DNA from: Gemmatimonadota bacterium
GTDB lineage: Bacteria; Gemmatimonadota; Gemmatimonadetes; Longimicrobiales; Gaopeijiaceae
DNA: 64,000 nt
Direction of reading: 5' to 3'
NCBI GenBank assembly: GCA_015664885.1
Contig: DQPL01000021.1
Location: forward strand, 1-64,000
Part shown: positions 55,365-64,000 of the stretch, piece by piece
Position numbering within the stretch: the stretch's first letter is position 1
How the letters are laid out: each line of letters begins with the position of its first letter
Translations under genes and position numbers: made by a program
Notes under the pieces: generated by a model
What the model saw: only the letters and a program-made list of their open reading frames with translations
Told to the model about the DNA's origin: nothing
Databases searched by the model: none

Positions 55365-56792
55365 CTAGCTGAGCCGTTCCACCAGAAGCTCATTCACGCG
55401 TCGCGGGTCAGCCTGGCCCTGAGACCGACGCATGACCTGGCCAACCAGGAATCCCAACACCCTGGTCTCGCCTGATCTGTACCGCGCCACCTCGTCGGGG
55501 CTCTCTGCCACCACCGCCTCCACCCATTCGGCGAGGCGACCATCGTCACGCACCTGCAGCAACCCTTTGGACTCGATGATCTCCATCGCTTCTCCGCCTC
55601 CGTCGGCCATGAAGCCCAGCACCTTCTTCGCGGCAGAATCGGAGACCGTACCGTCCTGGACTAGCGCGATCAGCCGGGCAAGTGACTCGGGTCGCACAGG
55701 CACGTCGCGCGCGTCATCACCGCGCTCGTTAATGAGCGCTTGAAGCGCGCCCATGACCCAGTTCGATGCGGTCTTGGTATTCGCGCCAGCCCCGACGACC
55801 CCTTCGAAGTAATCGGCGGTGGCGGCGGATTGCGTCAGGACCTCGGCGTCGTACGCGGGCAAGGAATAGTCAGCCTCCAGGCGTGCCTTCCGGGCGCGAG
55901 GTAGCTCGGGCAACGCGCGCCTGGCGGCTTCGATCTCCGCTGCCGAGACGCTCAATGGCGGCAGGTCCGGCTCGGGGAAGTACCGGTAATCGTGACTCTC
56001 TTCTTTGGAACGCATGGACCGTACTTCGCCCCGGTGGTCGTCCCAGAGCAAGCTCTCCTGCTCAATGGTGCCGCCCTGCTCCAGCACGTCGATCTGGCGA
56101 GCGATTTCAATGTCGAGCGCGCGTTCGATGCCCGAGAACGAATTGACGTTCTTGATCTCGGTCTTGGTGCCGAGCGTCTCGCTTCCCCGGCGTCGCACCG
56201 AGACGTTGGCATCCGCCCGCAGACTGCCCTCTTCCATGTTGCAGTCGCTCACGTCTATGTACTCGAGCGTACGCTTCAGAGTCCCAAGGAAGGCCCGCAC
56301 GTCAGCGGGAGTGCGCAGGTCGGGTTCCGTAACCACTTCCACGAGAGGTGTACCCGCGCGATTGAGGTCGACCGCGGTTGACCCCGGCACGCGGTCGTGC
56401 AACGACTTGCCCGCGTCCTCCTCCATGTGGATGCGACGAATCCGGACAGAGCCCTCCCCTTCCGGTCCATCGAAGTCGACGACACCAGCCGTGGCCAACG
56501 GCCGATCGAACTGAGTGATCTGGTACCCCTTGGGAAGATCGGGATAGAAGTAGTTCTTCCGCGACCAGACGCTGCTCTCGTGCACCGTGCAGTCGAGTGC
56601 AAGCGCGGTGCGAACCGCTAGCGCGACCGCCTCGGGGTTCGTGGTCGGCAGCGCACCCGGAAGGCCCAGACAGACCGGACACACGTGCTTATTGGGCTCG
56701 TCTCCGAAGACCGCGGCGTTGCCGCAAAAGAGCTTCGCGGACGTGCGCAACTGGACGTGGATTTCGATCCCGATAACCGGCTCCCACGTCAT
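55365..56792 (-). CDS. gatB: Aspartyl/glutamyl-tRNA amidotransferase subunit B
   Basis: A 475-residue GatB, the ATP-using subunit that activates misacylated Glu-tRNA-Gln or Asp-tRNA-Asn. Signatures are [55 protein letters not shown] and the C-terminal YqeY-like domain with [19 protein letters not shown]. Two zinc-binding Cys of CPVC are present. It overlaps gatA by 4 bases. Confidence 0.97.
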   Translation of the reverse strand: MTWEPVIGIEIHVQLRTSAKLFCGNAAVFGDEPNKHVCPVCLGLPGALPTTNPEAVALAVRTALALDCTVHESSVWSRKNYFYPDLPKGYQITQFDRPLATAGVVDFDGPEGEGSVRIRRIHMEEDAGKSLHDRVPGSTAVDLNRAGTPLVEVVTEPDLRTPADVRAFLGTLKRTLEYIDVSDCNMEEGSLRADANVSVRRRGSETLGTKTEIKNVNSFSGIERALDIEIARQIDVLEQGGTIEQESLLWDDHRGEVRSMRSKEESHDYRYFPEPDLPPLSVSAAEIEAARRALPELPRARKARLEADYSLPAYDAEVLTQSAATADYFEGVVGAGANTKTASNWVMGALQALINERGDDARDVPVRPESLARLIALVQDGTVSDSAAKKVLGFMADGGGEAMEIIESKGLLQVRDDGRLAEWVEAVVAESPDEVARYRSGETRVLGFLVGQVMRRSQGQADPRRVNELLVERLS

Positions 56793-58138
56793 GGTGCGCT
56801 CCCAGCCAACGAGGCTTCCAGCGCGCCGGCGACCGCGAGCATGGCCGACTCATGCCACCACGGTGCAAGCACTTGCCCGCCTACCGGCAGACCGTCGACC
56901 TCGCCTACCGGCACCGACATGGCCGGAATGCCCGCAAGGTTCGCGGTGACCGTGAAGACGTCGGACAAGTACATGGCGAGCGGGTCGTTTGTGTGCTCTC
57001 CAAGCGCAAACGCCGGCGTCGGCGCCGTCGGAGTGAAGAGCACATCCACCTGTTCGAACACGCCGGCAAAGTCCTGAGCGACGAGCGACCGAGCCCGCTG
57101 TGCGGTGCCATAGTATTCGTCGTAATAGCCCGACGAGAGGGCATACGTCCCTAGCATGATGCGTCGCTTCACTTCGTCGCCGAACACAGCGCGAGTCCTT
57201 TCGTACATCGACGCGATGTCCGGCCCGCTCTGGCGAACACCAAAACGAACGCCGTCGAATCGCGCGAGGTTGCTGGAGGCTTCAGCAGGAGCGAGCACGT
57301 AGTACGACGGAATCGCAAAAGAGGTGCTGGGCAGAGAGACGTCCTGGAGTCGCGCGCCTGCGCCCACCAGGCGAGCTAGCGCTTTGTCGATCAACTCCTT
57401 TATCGCGGGGTCGAGAGCCTCCGGGAAATACTCCGCCGGGACGCCAACCACCATGCCCTCGACTCCCCTTCCCACGTCACTGGTGAAGTCCGGCACCGGG
57501 GTGTCGGCGCTGGTCGCGTCGCGGGGGTCGTGGCCGGCGATCACGCCGAGCAGGGTGGCGGCGTCGGAGACGGTCCGGCCGAGCGTGCCGACCTGATCGA
57601 GCGATGACGCAAAAGCCACAAGGCCGTAACGGCTCACGCGCCCGTACGTCGGCTTGATGCCCACGACCCCACAGAACGACGCGGGTTGGCGGACCGATCC
57701 ACCGGTGTCCGAGCCCAGCGCCATCGTGGTGTAACCAGCCGCGACAGCGGCAGCCGAGCCACCAGAGCTCCCCCCCGGCACGCGGGACCGATCGTGCGGA
57801 TTGAGCGTCGGACCGAAGCCCGAGTTCTCCGTGGACGATCCCATTCCGAATTCGTCGAGGTTGGTTTTCCCAATCACGACAGCGCCCGCATCTCGCAGCC
57901 TGCGCACCACCGTAGCCTCGTAGGGAGCCTGGTAGCCTTCGAGAAGTCGCGACCCACACGTGGTCGGCAGTCCGGCCGTGGACAGGTTGTCCTTGACCGC
58001 GACCGGAACCCCGGCCAGCCGCCCAACGGCGCGCACATCGAGATCGCCTGGGGTGGCGAGCGCCAGGAACGCATTGAGGCCCTCTGGACCGTCCTCCATC
58101 TGGGTGATGCGATCGAGCGCGGCCCTGGCGTCGCTCAC
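56789..58138 (-). CDS. gatA: Aspartyl/glutamyl-tRNA amidotransferase subunit A
   Basis: A 449-residue amidase that releases ammonia from glutamine. The Ser-cisSer-Lys triad is in place: Lys49 (VAVKDN), Ser124 in [10 protein letters not shown] and nucleophile Ser148 in SDTGGSVR, with normal spacing of 75 and 24. The start is the GTG at 58138, overlapping the gatC stop as GTGA; the longer open frame is a shadow. Confidence 0.97.
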   Translation of the reverse strand: MSDARAALDRITQMEDGPEGLNAFLALATPGDLDVRAVGRLAGVPVAVKDNLSTAGLPTTCGSRLLEGYQAPYEATVVRRLRDAGAVVIGKTNLDEFGMGSSTENSGFGPTLNPHDRSRVPGGSSGGSAAAVAAGYTTMALGSDTGGSVRQPASFCGVVGIKPTYGRVSRYGLVAFASSLDQVGTLGRTVSDAATLLGVIAGHDPRDATSADTPVPDFTSDVGRGVEGMVVGVPAEYFPEALDPAIKELIDKALARLVGAGARLQDVSLPSTSFAIPSYYVLAPAEASSNLARFDGVRFGVRQSGPDIASMYERTRAVFGDEVKRRIMLGTYALSSGYYDEYYGTAQRARSLVAQDFAGVFEQVDVLFTPTAPTPAFALGEHTNDPLAMYLSDVFTVTANLAGIPAMSVPVGEVDGLPVGGQVLAPWWHESAMLAVAGALEASLAGSAP

Positions 58139-58449
58139 TCCGGCTCCTCCCGGTGCACACCCGGCGGCGGCGGCACCACGAAGAAGTTCTCCCGCCAATC
58201 GGGCGCGAAGGAACCGAGTGGTCGAGTGAGGGCATCGGGCTCCTCGACTGACGCGGCTCGGGTCGCTGGCAGCGGGGAGCGGATCTGCGGCGTGAGATCC
58301 GACGTCTCGGCCAGGTCGAGAGAAGTCAGTTGATCGACGTGCCCGAGAATTCCGTTGAGCTCCGATGTGAGCCGCTCCAGCTCTTCCTCTGCGAGCTCCA
58401 GCCGGGCCAACGCGGCAATCTTCACAACGTCCGCGTGGGTGACGCTCAC
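58135..58449 (-). CDS. gatC: Aspartyl/glutamyl-tRNA amidotransferase subunit C
   Basis: A 104-residue GatC, which wraps around GatA and GatB and stabilises the complex. It has [33 protein letters not shown] and the Asp-Leu-Thr-Pro region ETSDLTP. The GTG start overlaps the pcrA stop as GTGA, so gatCAB is coupled to the helicase gene. Confidence 0.95.
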   Translation of the reverse strand: MSVTHADVVKIAALARLELAEEELERLTSELNGILGHVDQLTSLDLAETSDLTPQIRSPLPATRAASVEEPDALTRPLGSFAPDWRENFFVVPPPPGVHREEPE

Positions 58450-60716
58450 GGCCAGCCCTTCTCGAGAGACGCGTAGCGTACCAGCAGCTTCTTCTGTCCG
58501 ATGTCGTCGAAGTCGATTGTGACCTTGAGATCTCGCCCGAAACCCGTGATCTCAACCACTGCACCGGACCCGAACGTCTGATGCACAACACGTTCGCCCT
58601 TCACGAAGCGCGGCAAGTCCTGGTTCATGGCCTCGTCCAGGTCGGGCTCGAACGTAGTGTCGAACGACTTGCGGCCCTCGGACCGCGGCCGGCCTCTATG
58701 GGGCGTGGAGTGCTGGAGTCGCGTCAGGCGCTCGCTGCGTCGGCGGTCGAGCAGCTCATCCGGCACGGCGTCCACGAAAGTCGAGAGGGTACCGTATGTG
58801 AAATCGCCGGCGCGCCTGCGCTGCCGCGCCCACGACAGCGACAACTTGTCCTCCGCGCGCGTGATTCCGACGTAGAAGAGACGTCTCTCCTCCTCGATGG
58901 CATCGGCCTCGTCGTAGGCTCGGCTGAGCGGAAAGAGGCCTTCCTCGAGCCCCGCGATGAACACCACGGGAAACTCCAGGCCTTTTGCGTTGTGCAGGGT
59001 CATGAGCGTCGCGGTCGCCGCGTCGGGGTCGAGACGATCCACATCCGCTACCAGCGCCACTTGCTGCAAGAACAAGTCGAGCTCAGTGAAGGTGTCGAGC
59101 TCGCCCTCGTCCATCCCCTTCATGAGCATGCCGTCGAAGTCAAGCGCTCCCGCAATGAGCTCCGCGACGTTTCGAGTTCGATCCTCTCCGTCGGGTCCTT
59201 CGTCATAGAGATGGCGCACGAGGTCGAGGTCCTCGACCAGCTTCTCCAAGAGTTCTCCGATCGTCGCTTGCGTGGCGCGTAGGCTGAAGCGCTGAATGAG
59301 GTCCGCGAAGCGCATGAGTCCGTTAGCGCCCGCTGCCCTGACGTCGGGAATCTCGTCCGCGCGAGCCGATGCCTCGAGCAGGGTCAGCCCCTGCTCCGCG
59401 GCCCAGCGCGCCATGTGCTCCTGTGTCGTCAACCCGACAGCCCGGCGCGGGTAGTTCACGACCCGGCCAAAGGCTACAGCGTCCTTCGGGTTCGAGATCA
59501 GCCGCAAATAGGCAAGTACGTCCTGGATTTCACGGCGCTCGTAGAAACGCACACCGCCCACTACCTGATAAGGCACACCCTCTCGACGGAACGCGTCTTC
59601 GAGCGCTCGGGCTTGCGCATTGGTGCGGTACAGCACGGCGCAGCCGTTGTATGAGAGACCGGGCGTTTCACGGATACGTGTCTCGATCTCCCCGACGATC
59701 CAACGGGCCTCGTCGCTTTCGTCGAAGGTTTCGACGAGCGTGATTTTCTCCCCACCAGTGCGGTCCGTTCGCAGCGTTTTGTCGGGACGGTTCACGTTCT
59801 CGACGATGACCGCGTTGGCCGCATCGAGAATACGCTCGCTGGAGCGGTAGTTGACCTCCAGCGCTACCACGAGTGCGCCGGGGAACGCAACTTCGAAGTC
59901 CAGAATGTTCCTGATGTCCGCGCCACGCCAGGCGTAGATGGACTGGTCCGGGTCGCCCACGACCATGAGGTTCTCGTGACCCTGGGCGAGCAGTTCCACG
60001 AAACGGAACTGCGCCCGGTTCGTGTCCTGATACTCATCCACGAGGATGAAGGAAAAGCGCTCGCGGTAGCGGTCCAGCAAGTCCGGATAGTCCTCGAAGA
60101 GCTGCACAGGCTTCATGAGCAGGTCGTCGAAATCGAACGCGTTCTGGTCCTTGAGGGCCCTCTGATACTCCGTGAAAACGCTTCCCACGTTACGCAGGAA
60201 CAGATCGAAGGAACCCTCCGTGTCCTTTGCGAACGTATCGCCGTCGACGAGCTGGTTCTTGGCGTTGCTGATCTCGGCGCGTATCGCCTTGGGGCTCCAC
60301 CGCTTGGGGTCGAGCCCTATCGAGTCCTGAACGTTCTTCACGAGGCGAAGCGACTGGTCCGAATCGAAGATGCTGAAAGAACGTTCCCAGCCCAGCCGAT
60401 CCGCGTGGCGGCGGAGCAGGCGCGCGCCGACCGAATGAAATGTTCCCACCCACATGCCCGAGGGCTCCGCGCCGAGCAGCCGCGTGATCCTGTCTCGCAT
60501 CTCGCCGGCGGCTTTGTTGGTGAACGTTACCGCCAAGATCCGGTCCGGAGGCACGCCGTGCTCGCTTATCAAGTGGCTGACACGGGCCGTCAGAACCCGC
60601 GTCTTCCCCGAGCCGGCACCAGCCAGCACGAGCAACGGACCCTCGAAGTGCGACGCAGCCTCTAGCTGCTCTGGATTGAGTCCCGCGAGATATTCCGGCA
60701 CCTGCAGATCAGGCAT
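58446..60716 (-). CDS. pcrA: UvrD/PcrA-type DNA helicase
   Basis: A 756-residue superfamily 1A helicase (3'-5'). It has Walker A GAGSGKT (33-39), [24 protein letters not shown], the DEYQDTN Walker [15 protein letters not shown], the [10 protein letters not shown] motif, [27 protein letters not shown] and [10 protein letters not shown]. The C-terminal tudor-like segment ([21 protein letters not shown]) is present, as in PcrA. It acts in repair and plasmid replication. The ATG at 60716 overlaps the histidine-kinase stop by 8 bases. Confidence 0.94.
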   Translation of the reverse strand: MPDLQVPEYLAGLNPEQLEAASHFEGPLLVLAGAGSGKTRVLTARVSHLISEHGVPPDRILAVTFTNKAAGEMRDRITRLLGAEPSGMWVGTFHSVGARLLRRHADRLGWERSFSIFDSDQSLRLVKNVQDSIGLDPKRWSPKAIRAEISNAKNQLVDGDTFAKDTEGSFDLFLRNVGSVFTEYQRALKDQNAFDFDDLLMKPVQLFEDYPDLLDRYRERFSFILVDEYQDTNRAQFRFVELLAQGHENLMVVGDPDQSIYAWRGADIRNILDFEVAFPGALVVALEVNYRSSERILDAANAVIVENVNRPDKTLRTDRTGGEKITLVETFDESDEARWIVGEIETRIRETPGLSYNGCAVLYRTNAQARALEDAFRREGVPYQVVGGVRFYERREIQDVLAYLRLISNPKDAVAFGRVVNYPRRAVGLTTQEHMARWAAEQGLTLLEASARADEIPDVRAAGANGLMRFADLIQRFSLRATQATIGELLEKLVEDLDLVRHLYDEGPDGEDRTRNVAELIAGALDFDGMLMKGMDEGELDTFTELDLFLQQVALVADVDRLDPDAATATLMTLHNAKGLEFPVVFIAGLEEGLFPLSRAYDEADAIEEERRLFYVGITRAEDKLSLSWARQRRRAGDFTYGTLSTFVDAVPDELLDRRRSERLTRLQHSTPHRGRPRSEGRKSFDTTFEPDLDEAMNQDLPRFVKGERVVHQTFGSGAVVEITGFGRDLKVTIDFDDIGQKKLLVRYASLEKGWP

Positions 60717-61890
60717 CGGCCGCCGGCAGTCGTATCTGGAACGTGGTACCCTCGAAGCCTTCGAGCAGCTCGATACGGCCCTTGTGCACACCCTCGACGA
60801 TGCGACGGGAGAGCGCGAGCCCGACCCCCCACCCACTCGACTTGGTGGTCACGCCTGGCTCGAAGAGTTTGTCCCGGATCTCGGGATCGACGCCGGGACC
60901 GGTATCGCGGATGCGCAGCGAGATCCATTTGCCGCCGATTTCCCGGGCATAGATCGTGATCTTTCCACCGCGCCCCGCGAGGGCGTCGAGCGCGTTCTTC
61001 ACGACGTTCTCCAGCGCCCAGATGAGCAAGACTTCGTTGCCCTGCACTCTGGGCAGTCCCGGGGGGATGTCCACGACCAACTCGACGCTCTTCCGGCTCA
61101 GCTTTGGGATCCGGGACGCGAGGTACTGTTCCAGGTCGCTGACCACCTGGCGGACCGAAAGGGATTCCAGCTCGGGCTCGGTTCCGATGAGCTCGAAGCG
61201 ATGACTGATTCCCTCGAGCCGCTGAAGGTCCTCGCCGATCGAGCCGGCGATCTCGCGGTCCCGAAGTCCGCCGGGGCGCTCGTCGACCGGAAGACTGAGC
61301 ACTTCGAGCCATCCCGCCAACGAAGAGAGCGGCGTGCCCAGCTGGTGCGCGAGTTCCCGCGCCATCGATGTCCAGGCTTTCTCACTCTCCGCGCGCCGTT
61401 GGGAACGGATGACGACGAACCCGATCAACGCCGTGAGCAGCATTCCGCCGGCTTGGAACCACGGGATCCGGCGCAGTGACTCGAATTCAGGCGTACTCCC
61501 GAAATGGATTTGTTGGACGTTGGGGTCTCCGACCGGTGGATGGGCCGCGTCCAGGCTCCGGGTGTATGCGAGTATCTCCCTCTGACCCTCGGGCGAATCG
61601 AGGTCGACCTCGAAGTCCAGGTTCTCGAAGGCCGTCGCCAAGCCTCCTGGACCTGTAATCACCAGCGGCACCCCGGACTCGATGATGATGCCCTGCAGAT
61701 TGAACATCGCCGTTATTGCCGCGGACTGATCCATCGTCGCAAGGCCGGCCTGCACCTCGTGGTAGATCTCACTCAGCCGCTCGGCGTTGTCCTCGAGCGC
61801 CCGGACGATCGACTCCGTGTAGAACAGGTACCAGCCGAGCAGCACGAGAAACATCGTAGCCAGCGCGACGGGCCACTGGATCTTCAGCAC
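60709..61890 (-). CDS. Orphan sensor histidine kinase
   Basis: 393 residues with two membrane helices (about 8-24 and 147-162) flanking a periplasmic sensor of about 120 residues. The dimerisation/phosphoacceptor helix has H182 in ARELAHQLGTPLSSLAG, and the HATPase domain has NVVKNALDAL (N box), RDTGPGVDP (G1) and SSGWGVGLALSRRIVEG (G2). No response regulator is adjacent. Its 3' end overlaps pcrA by 8 bases, so it is in that operon. Confidence 0.93.
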   Translation of the reverse strand: MLKIQWPVALATMFLVLLGWYLFYTESIVRALEDNAERLSEIYHEVQAGLATMDQSAAITAMFNLQGIIIESGVPLVITGPGGLATAFENLDFEVDLDSPEGQREILAYTRSLDAAHPPVGDPNVQQIHFGSTPEFESLRRIPWFQAGGMLLTALIGFVVIRSQRRAESEKAWTSMARELAHQLGTPLSSLAGWLEVLSLPVDERPGGLRDREIAGSIGEDLQRLEGISHRFELIGTEPELESLSVRQVVSDLEQYLASRIPKLSRKSVELVVDIPPGLPRVQGNEVLLIWALENVVKNALDALAGRGGKITIYAREIGGKWISLRIRDTGPGVDPEIRDKLFEPGVTTKSSGWGVGLALSRRIVEGVHKGRIELLEGFEGTTFQIRLPAADA

Positions 61891-61920
61891 GCGACGCAGA
61901 ACTCCATGCCGATCACCCTT

Positions 61921-63201
61921 CTAGGTCGACGGCGTGAGCCGGTCCAAGCCCACGTAGGGATGCAGCACTGGAGGTAGCACGACGCTGCCATCGGCCTGCT
62001 GGTACGTCTCAAGCAGCGCAGCCATCACTCGAGGAAGTGCCAGCGCGGAGCCATTCAGCGTGTGCACGAACTCCGGCTTCTCTGCCTGCGAACGCCGGAA
62101 GCGGATGTTGGCCCGGCGCGCCTGGTAGTCCGTAAACGTGGTGCAGCTCGAAACCTCGAGCCACTTGTCCACCCCCGGTGCCCACACCTCGAGGTCGTAG
62201 GTGAGCGCGCCGCTCTGCCCCAAGTCACCTGTGGCGAGCAAGAGGCGCCGATAGTGCAGACCGAGTCGCTCGAGCAAGACCTCCGCTTCCCGTGTCAGCT
62301 CCTCGAGGGCTTCGCGGCTGCGCTCGGGTAGTTCGTAGCGGACGAGCTCGACCTTGTCGAATTGGTGGACGCGCAGTAGGCCGCGGGTGTCCTTGCCGGC
62401 AGCCCCCGCTTCGCGCCTGAAGCACGGCGTGTACGCCGTGTACCGGAGCGGAAGATCATCCGCGGCGAGCAACTCGTCCCGATGCAAGTTGGTGACCGGC
62501 ACCTCGGCGGTCGGGATCAGCCAAAGCTCATCGCGCTCGGTCTGATAGGATTCCTCCGCGAACTTGGGGAGCTGCCCCGTGCCGGTCATGGTGTCGCTGG
62601 TTACCAGATACGGTACCCGTACCTCGGTGTACGCGTGCTCATCGACATGCACATCCAGAAAGAAGTTGATGAGCCCGCGCTGCAGCCGCGCACCGTCCGC
62701 CAGCAGGACCGGGAAACCGGAACCGCTGACCTTGGAGCCACGCGCGAGATCGAGTATGCCCAGCGTCTCCCCCAACTCCCAGTGCGGGCGTGGCTCGAAG
62801 TCGAACGTCGCGGGTGAGCCGTGACAGGATAGGAGGACGTTGTGGTCCTCATCGCCTTCGGGGACCTCGTCGAACGGCGTGTTCGGGATGCCCAGCAGCA
62901 GCGCTTCGATTTCCTCGTCGGCCTCTCGAATGGTCACATCCAGCTCGCCGATCCGGACTCCTACTTCGCGCATCTCGAGGATGGGCGCCTCGGCGTCTGC
63001 TCCCTCTCGCTTGAGCTCCCCGACACGCTTCGAGACCTCGTTGCGCTGCGCCTTCAAGTCGTTGACCACCCCGAGCGCTTCGCGGCGCGTGACGTCGAGC
63101 TCCAGAACGCGGTCCACCAAGTCCGGCAGGCTCGAGTCTCGCCTCGCCAGAGCGTCTTTTACGGCCTCCGTCTCGTGTCGGAGGCGGCGGATGTCAAGCA
63201 T
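61921..63201 (-). CDS. serS: Seryl-tRNA synthetase
   Basis: A 426-residue class II synthetase. The N-terminal antiparallel coiled coil (about 1-105) binds the long variable arm of tRNA-Ser. Motif 2 is FRREAGAAGKDTRGLLRVHQFDKVE and motif 3 is NGSALALPRVMAALLETYQ. The start overlaps the lipoprotein stop by one base (TGATG). A 30-base gap separates it from the histidine kinase. Confidence 0.97.
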   Translation of the reverse strand: MLDIRRLRHETEAVKDALARRDSSLPDLVDRVLELDVTRREALGVVNDLKAQRNEVSKRVGELKREGADAEAPILEMREVGVRIGELDVTIREADEEIEALLLGIPNTPFDEVPEGDEDHNVLLSCHGSPATFDFEPRPHWELGETLGILDLARGSKVSGSGFPVLLADGARLQRGLINFFLDVHVDEHAYTEVRVPYLVTSDTMTGTGQLPKFAEESYQTERDELWLIPTAEVPVTNLHRDELLAADDLPLRYTAYTPCFRREAGAAGKDTRGLLRVHQFDKVELVRYELPERSREALEELTREAEVLLERLGLHYRRLLLATGDLGQSGALTYDLEVWAPGVDKWLEVSSCTTFTDYQARRANIRFRRSQAEKPEFVHTLNGSALALPRVMAALLETYQQADGSVVLPPVLHPYVGLDRLTPST

Positions 63202-63797
63202 CAGTCCGGCGGAATGAGGCGGAGGCTGTTACAGACCGGGCTCACGTCGAACTTGAACGTCAGCGTACCGCCCTCCACGTCGATCACGAGCGGCACGAGT
63301 TTGGCGTAGTACGAGCAGGACGTGCCGAAGATGCCGGGACTCTGGGACGTCTTCACGATGTACACGGTGCCCATCTGCACCGGGACCGCATCGAACCGCG
63401 TGTAGACGGCGGTGTCCTCCGGAGCCTCGAGCACGTCGTCGAACTCGAGTCCGGGCAGCGCGGCCACGCTGGCCTTGGAGCTGACGCCCAACGCCCCCGG
63501 TGGCAACAACACAATCTGGCCGCCTCGAGTATCGACCGCGACGTCCCAAGTGCCCGTAGCGGTCGCGGCCTCCACCCTCACTTTCCGGCGATTGTTGAAG
63601 TTGTACGCTGCCTCGAGGTTCAGCTCAGGACGCGCCAAAGAGTAGAGCAGAACGGTGTCCGGGGAGAGCTGCCAAGGGAATGCGAACGGATCGCTCCCGC
63701 ACGCCACGAGGCCGACACTGAGTGCGACGAGCGCCGCAACAGGAGCGGGGCTGAGCCCACGGAGATTCACGCTTTTTACGGGTCGCTGCGGTGTCAC
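63201..63797 (-). CDS. Lipoprotein of unknown function
   Basis: A 198-residue protein from GTG 63797, which AAGGA precedes. Its signal peptide (PVAALVALSVGLVAC) has a lipobox Cys at about residue 34, indicating membrane anchoring. The mature part is beta-rich (NFNNRRKVRVEAATATGTWDVAV, LTFKFDVSPVCNSLRLIPP) and contains a second Cys pair (SCSYYAKLVPLVIDVEGG and VCNSL), possibly a disulfide. I cannot name the family. It is upstream of serS with a one-base overlap. A longer open frame upstream is not favoured. Confidence 0.7.
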   Translation of the reverse strand: MTPQRPVKSVNLRGLSPAPVAALVALSVGLVACGSDPFAFPWQLSPDTVLLYSLARPELNLEAAYNFNNRRKVRVEAATATGTWDVAVDTRGGQIVLLPPGALGVSSKASVAALPGLEFDDVLEAPEDTAVYTRFDAVPVQMGTVYIVKTSQSPGIFGTSCSYYAKLVPLVIDVEGGTLTFKFDVSPVCNSLRLIPPD

Positions 63798-64000
63798 GAA
63801 ATCAGGTCCTTGTTCACAACGCGGCCGAGGCCGAAGAGAGAGCGAAAGGTGCCGGAAGCAAGAAGGGGGTGTCAACCCCGGAAAGCCCTGCAATTCCTTG
63901 ACTTTACCCCATGTGCCGGGTAGGTTCCCCGCCCGTCGCCCCCGGCCTCACGGCCGTTTTCCTCGGTCAGACGGTCGGCGGCCCTCAGATCGAGGAGCAA
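63798..64000. other. 203-base end region without a gene
   Basis: No complete frame or RNA gene is seen. A short stem CGGCC/GGCCG (63943-63947 and 63952-63956) followed by TTTT on the plus strand could be a weak terminator of something outside the window, or chance in GC-rich DNA. Confidence 0.4.

Overview
The window is a GC-rich, densely packed bacterial chromosome segment dominated by housekeeping genes. Most genes lie on the minus strand in long runs with ATGA or GTGA overlaps. Lipoproteins, a signal-peptide/outer-membrane-type protein, MreBCD-PBP2-RodA, an archaeal-type ProS, GatCAB, and an envelope cluster of DUF4159, DUF4175-like and TPR proteins suggest a diderm bacterium. The remnant of a protein kinase with a TPR-type tail recalls Gemmatimonadota. 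That phylum assignment is inferred; no rRNA gene is present to confirm it. I see no tRNA, rRNA, CRISPR array, insertion sequence or prophage.

Layout. 1-7.2 kb: a broken HD-GYP gene, an unknown membrane protein, an aminotransferase/FAH-family pair with four 13-bp repeats in its leader, a DinG-type helicase fused to a JAB/RadC-like domain, and a decayed Ser/Thr kinase. 7.2-15.5 kb: one tightly coupled minus-strand run, trxA-rsmI-DUF4159-DUF4175-like-TPR-secreted protein. 15.5-22.3 kb: a methylmalonyl-CoA epimerase, a broken lipoprotein, clpB, a degenerate GGDEF-REC-REC regulator that runs into a lipoprotein gene, a broken exported protein, and RidA. 22.3-36 kb: mreB-mreC-mreD-mrdA-rodA-accD-folC-hisS-small membrane protein-proS-lysA-guaA. 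36-41 kb: ald-dut, an M16 peptidase and pnp. 41-50 kb: the classical rimP-nusA-(L7Ae-like)-infB-DUF503-rbfA-truB-ribF-rpsO translation operon, with a promoter, leader hairpins and terminators that can be recognised. 50-51.4 kb: murA. 51.6-55.4 kb: a plus-strand operon of a PTS EIIA-like protein, a PII-like protein, a cation/proton antiporter, a DUF948-like membrane protein and a Zn-dependent phospholipase C-like protein. 55.4-64 kb: serS, an orphan histidine kinase, pcrA/uvrD, gatC-gatA-gatB, and a lipoprotein.

How the genes work together. The window supplies translation (four translation factors/modifiers, three aminoacyl-tRNA synthetases, GatCAB), RNA decay (PNPase), cell-wall elongation (Mre/Rod complex, MurA), diaminopimelate/lysine synthesis (a DapL-like aminotransferase and LysA), and nucleotide and cofactor synthesis (GuaA, Dut, RibF, FolC).

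The main unusual signals are: three separate genes each cut by one in-frame stop (TAA, TGA, TGA) while the reading frame continues intact beyond it; the EIIA/PII-like/antiporter module, whose antiporter appears to start at CTG; MurA with Asp at the Cys115 position, predicting fosfomycin insensitivity; and the JAB-DinG fusion, which lacks the first Fe-S cysteine.
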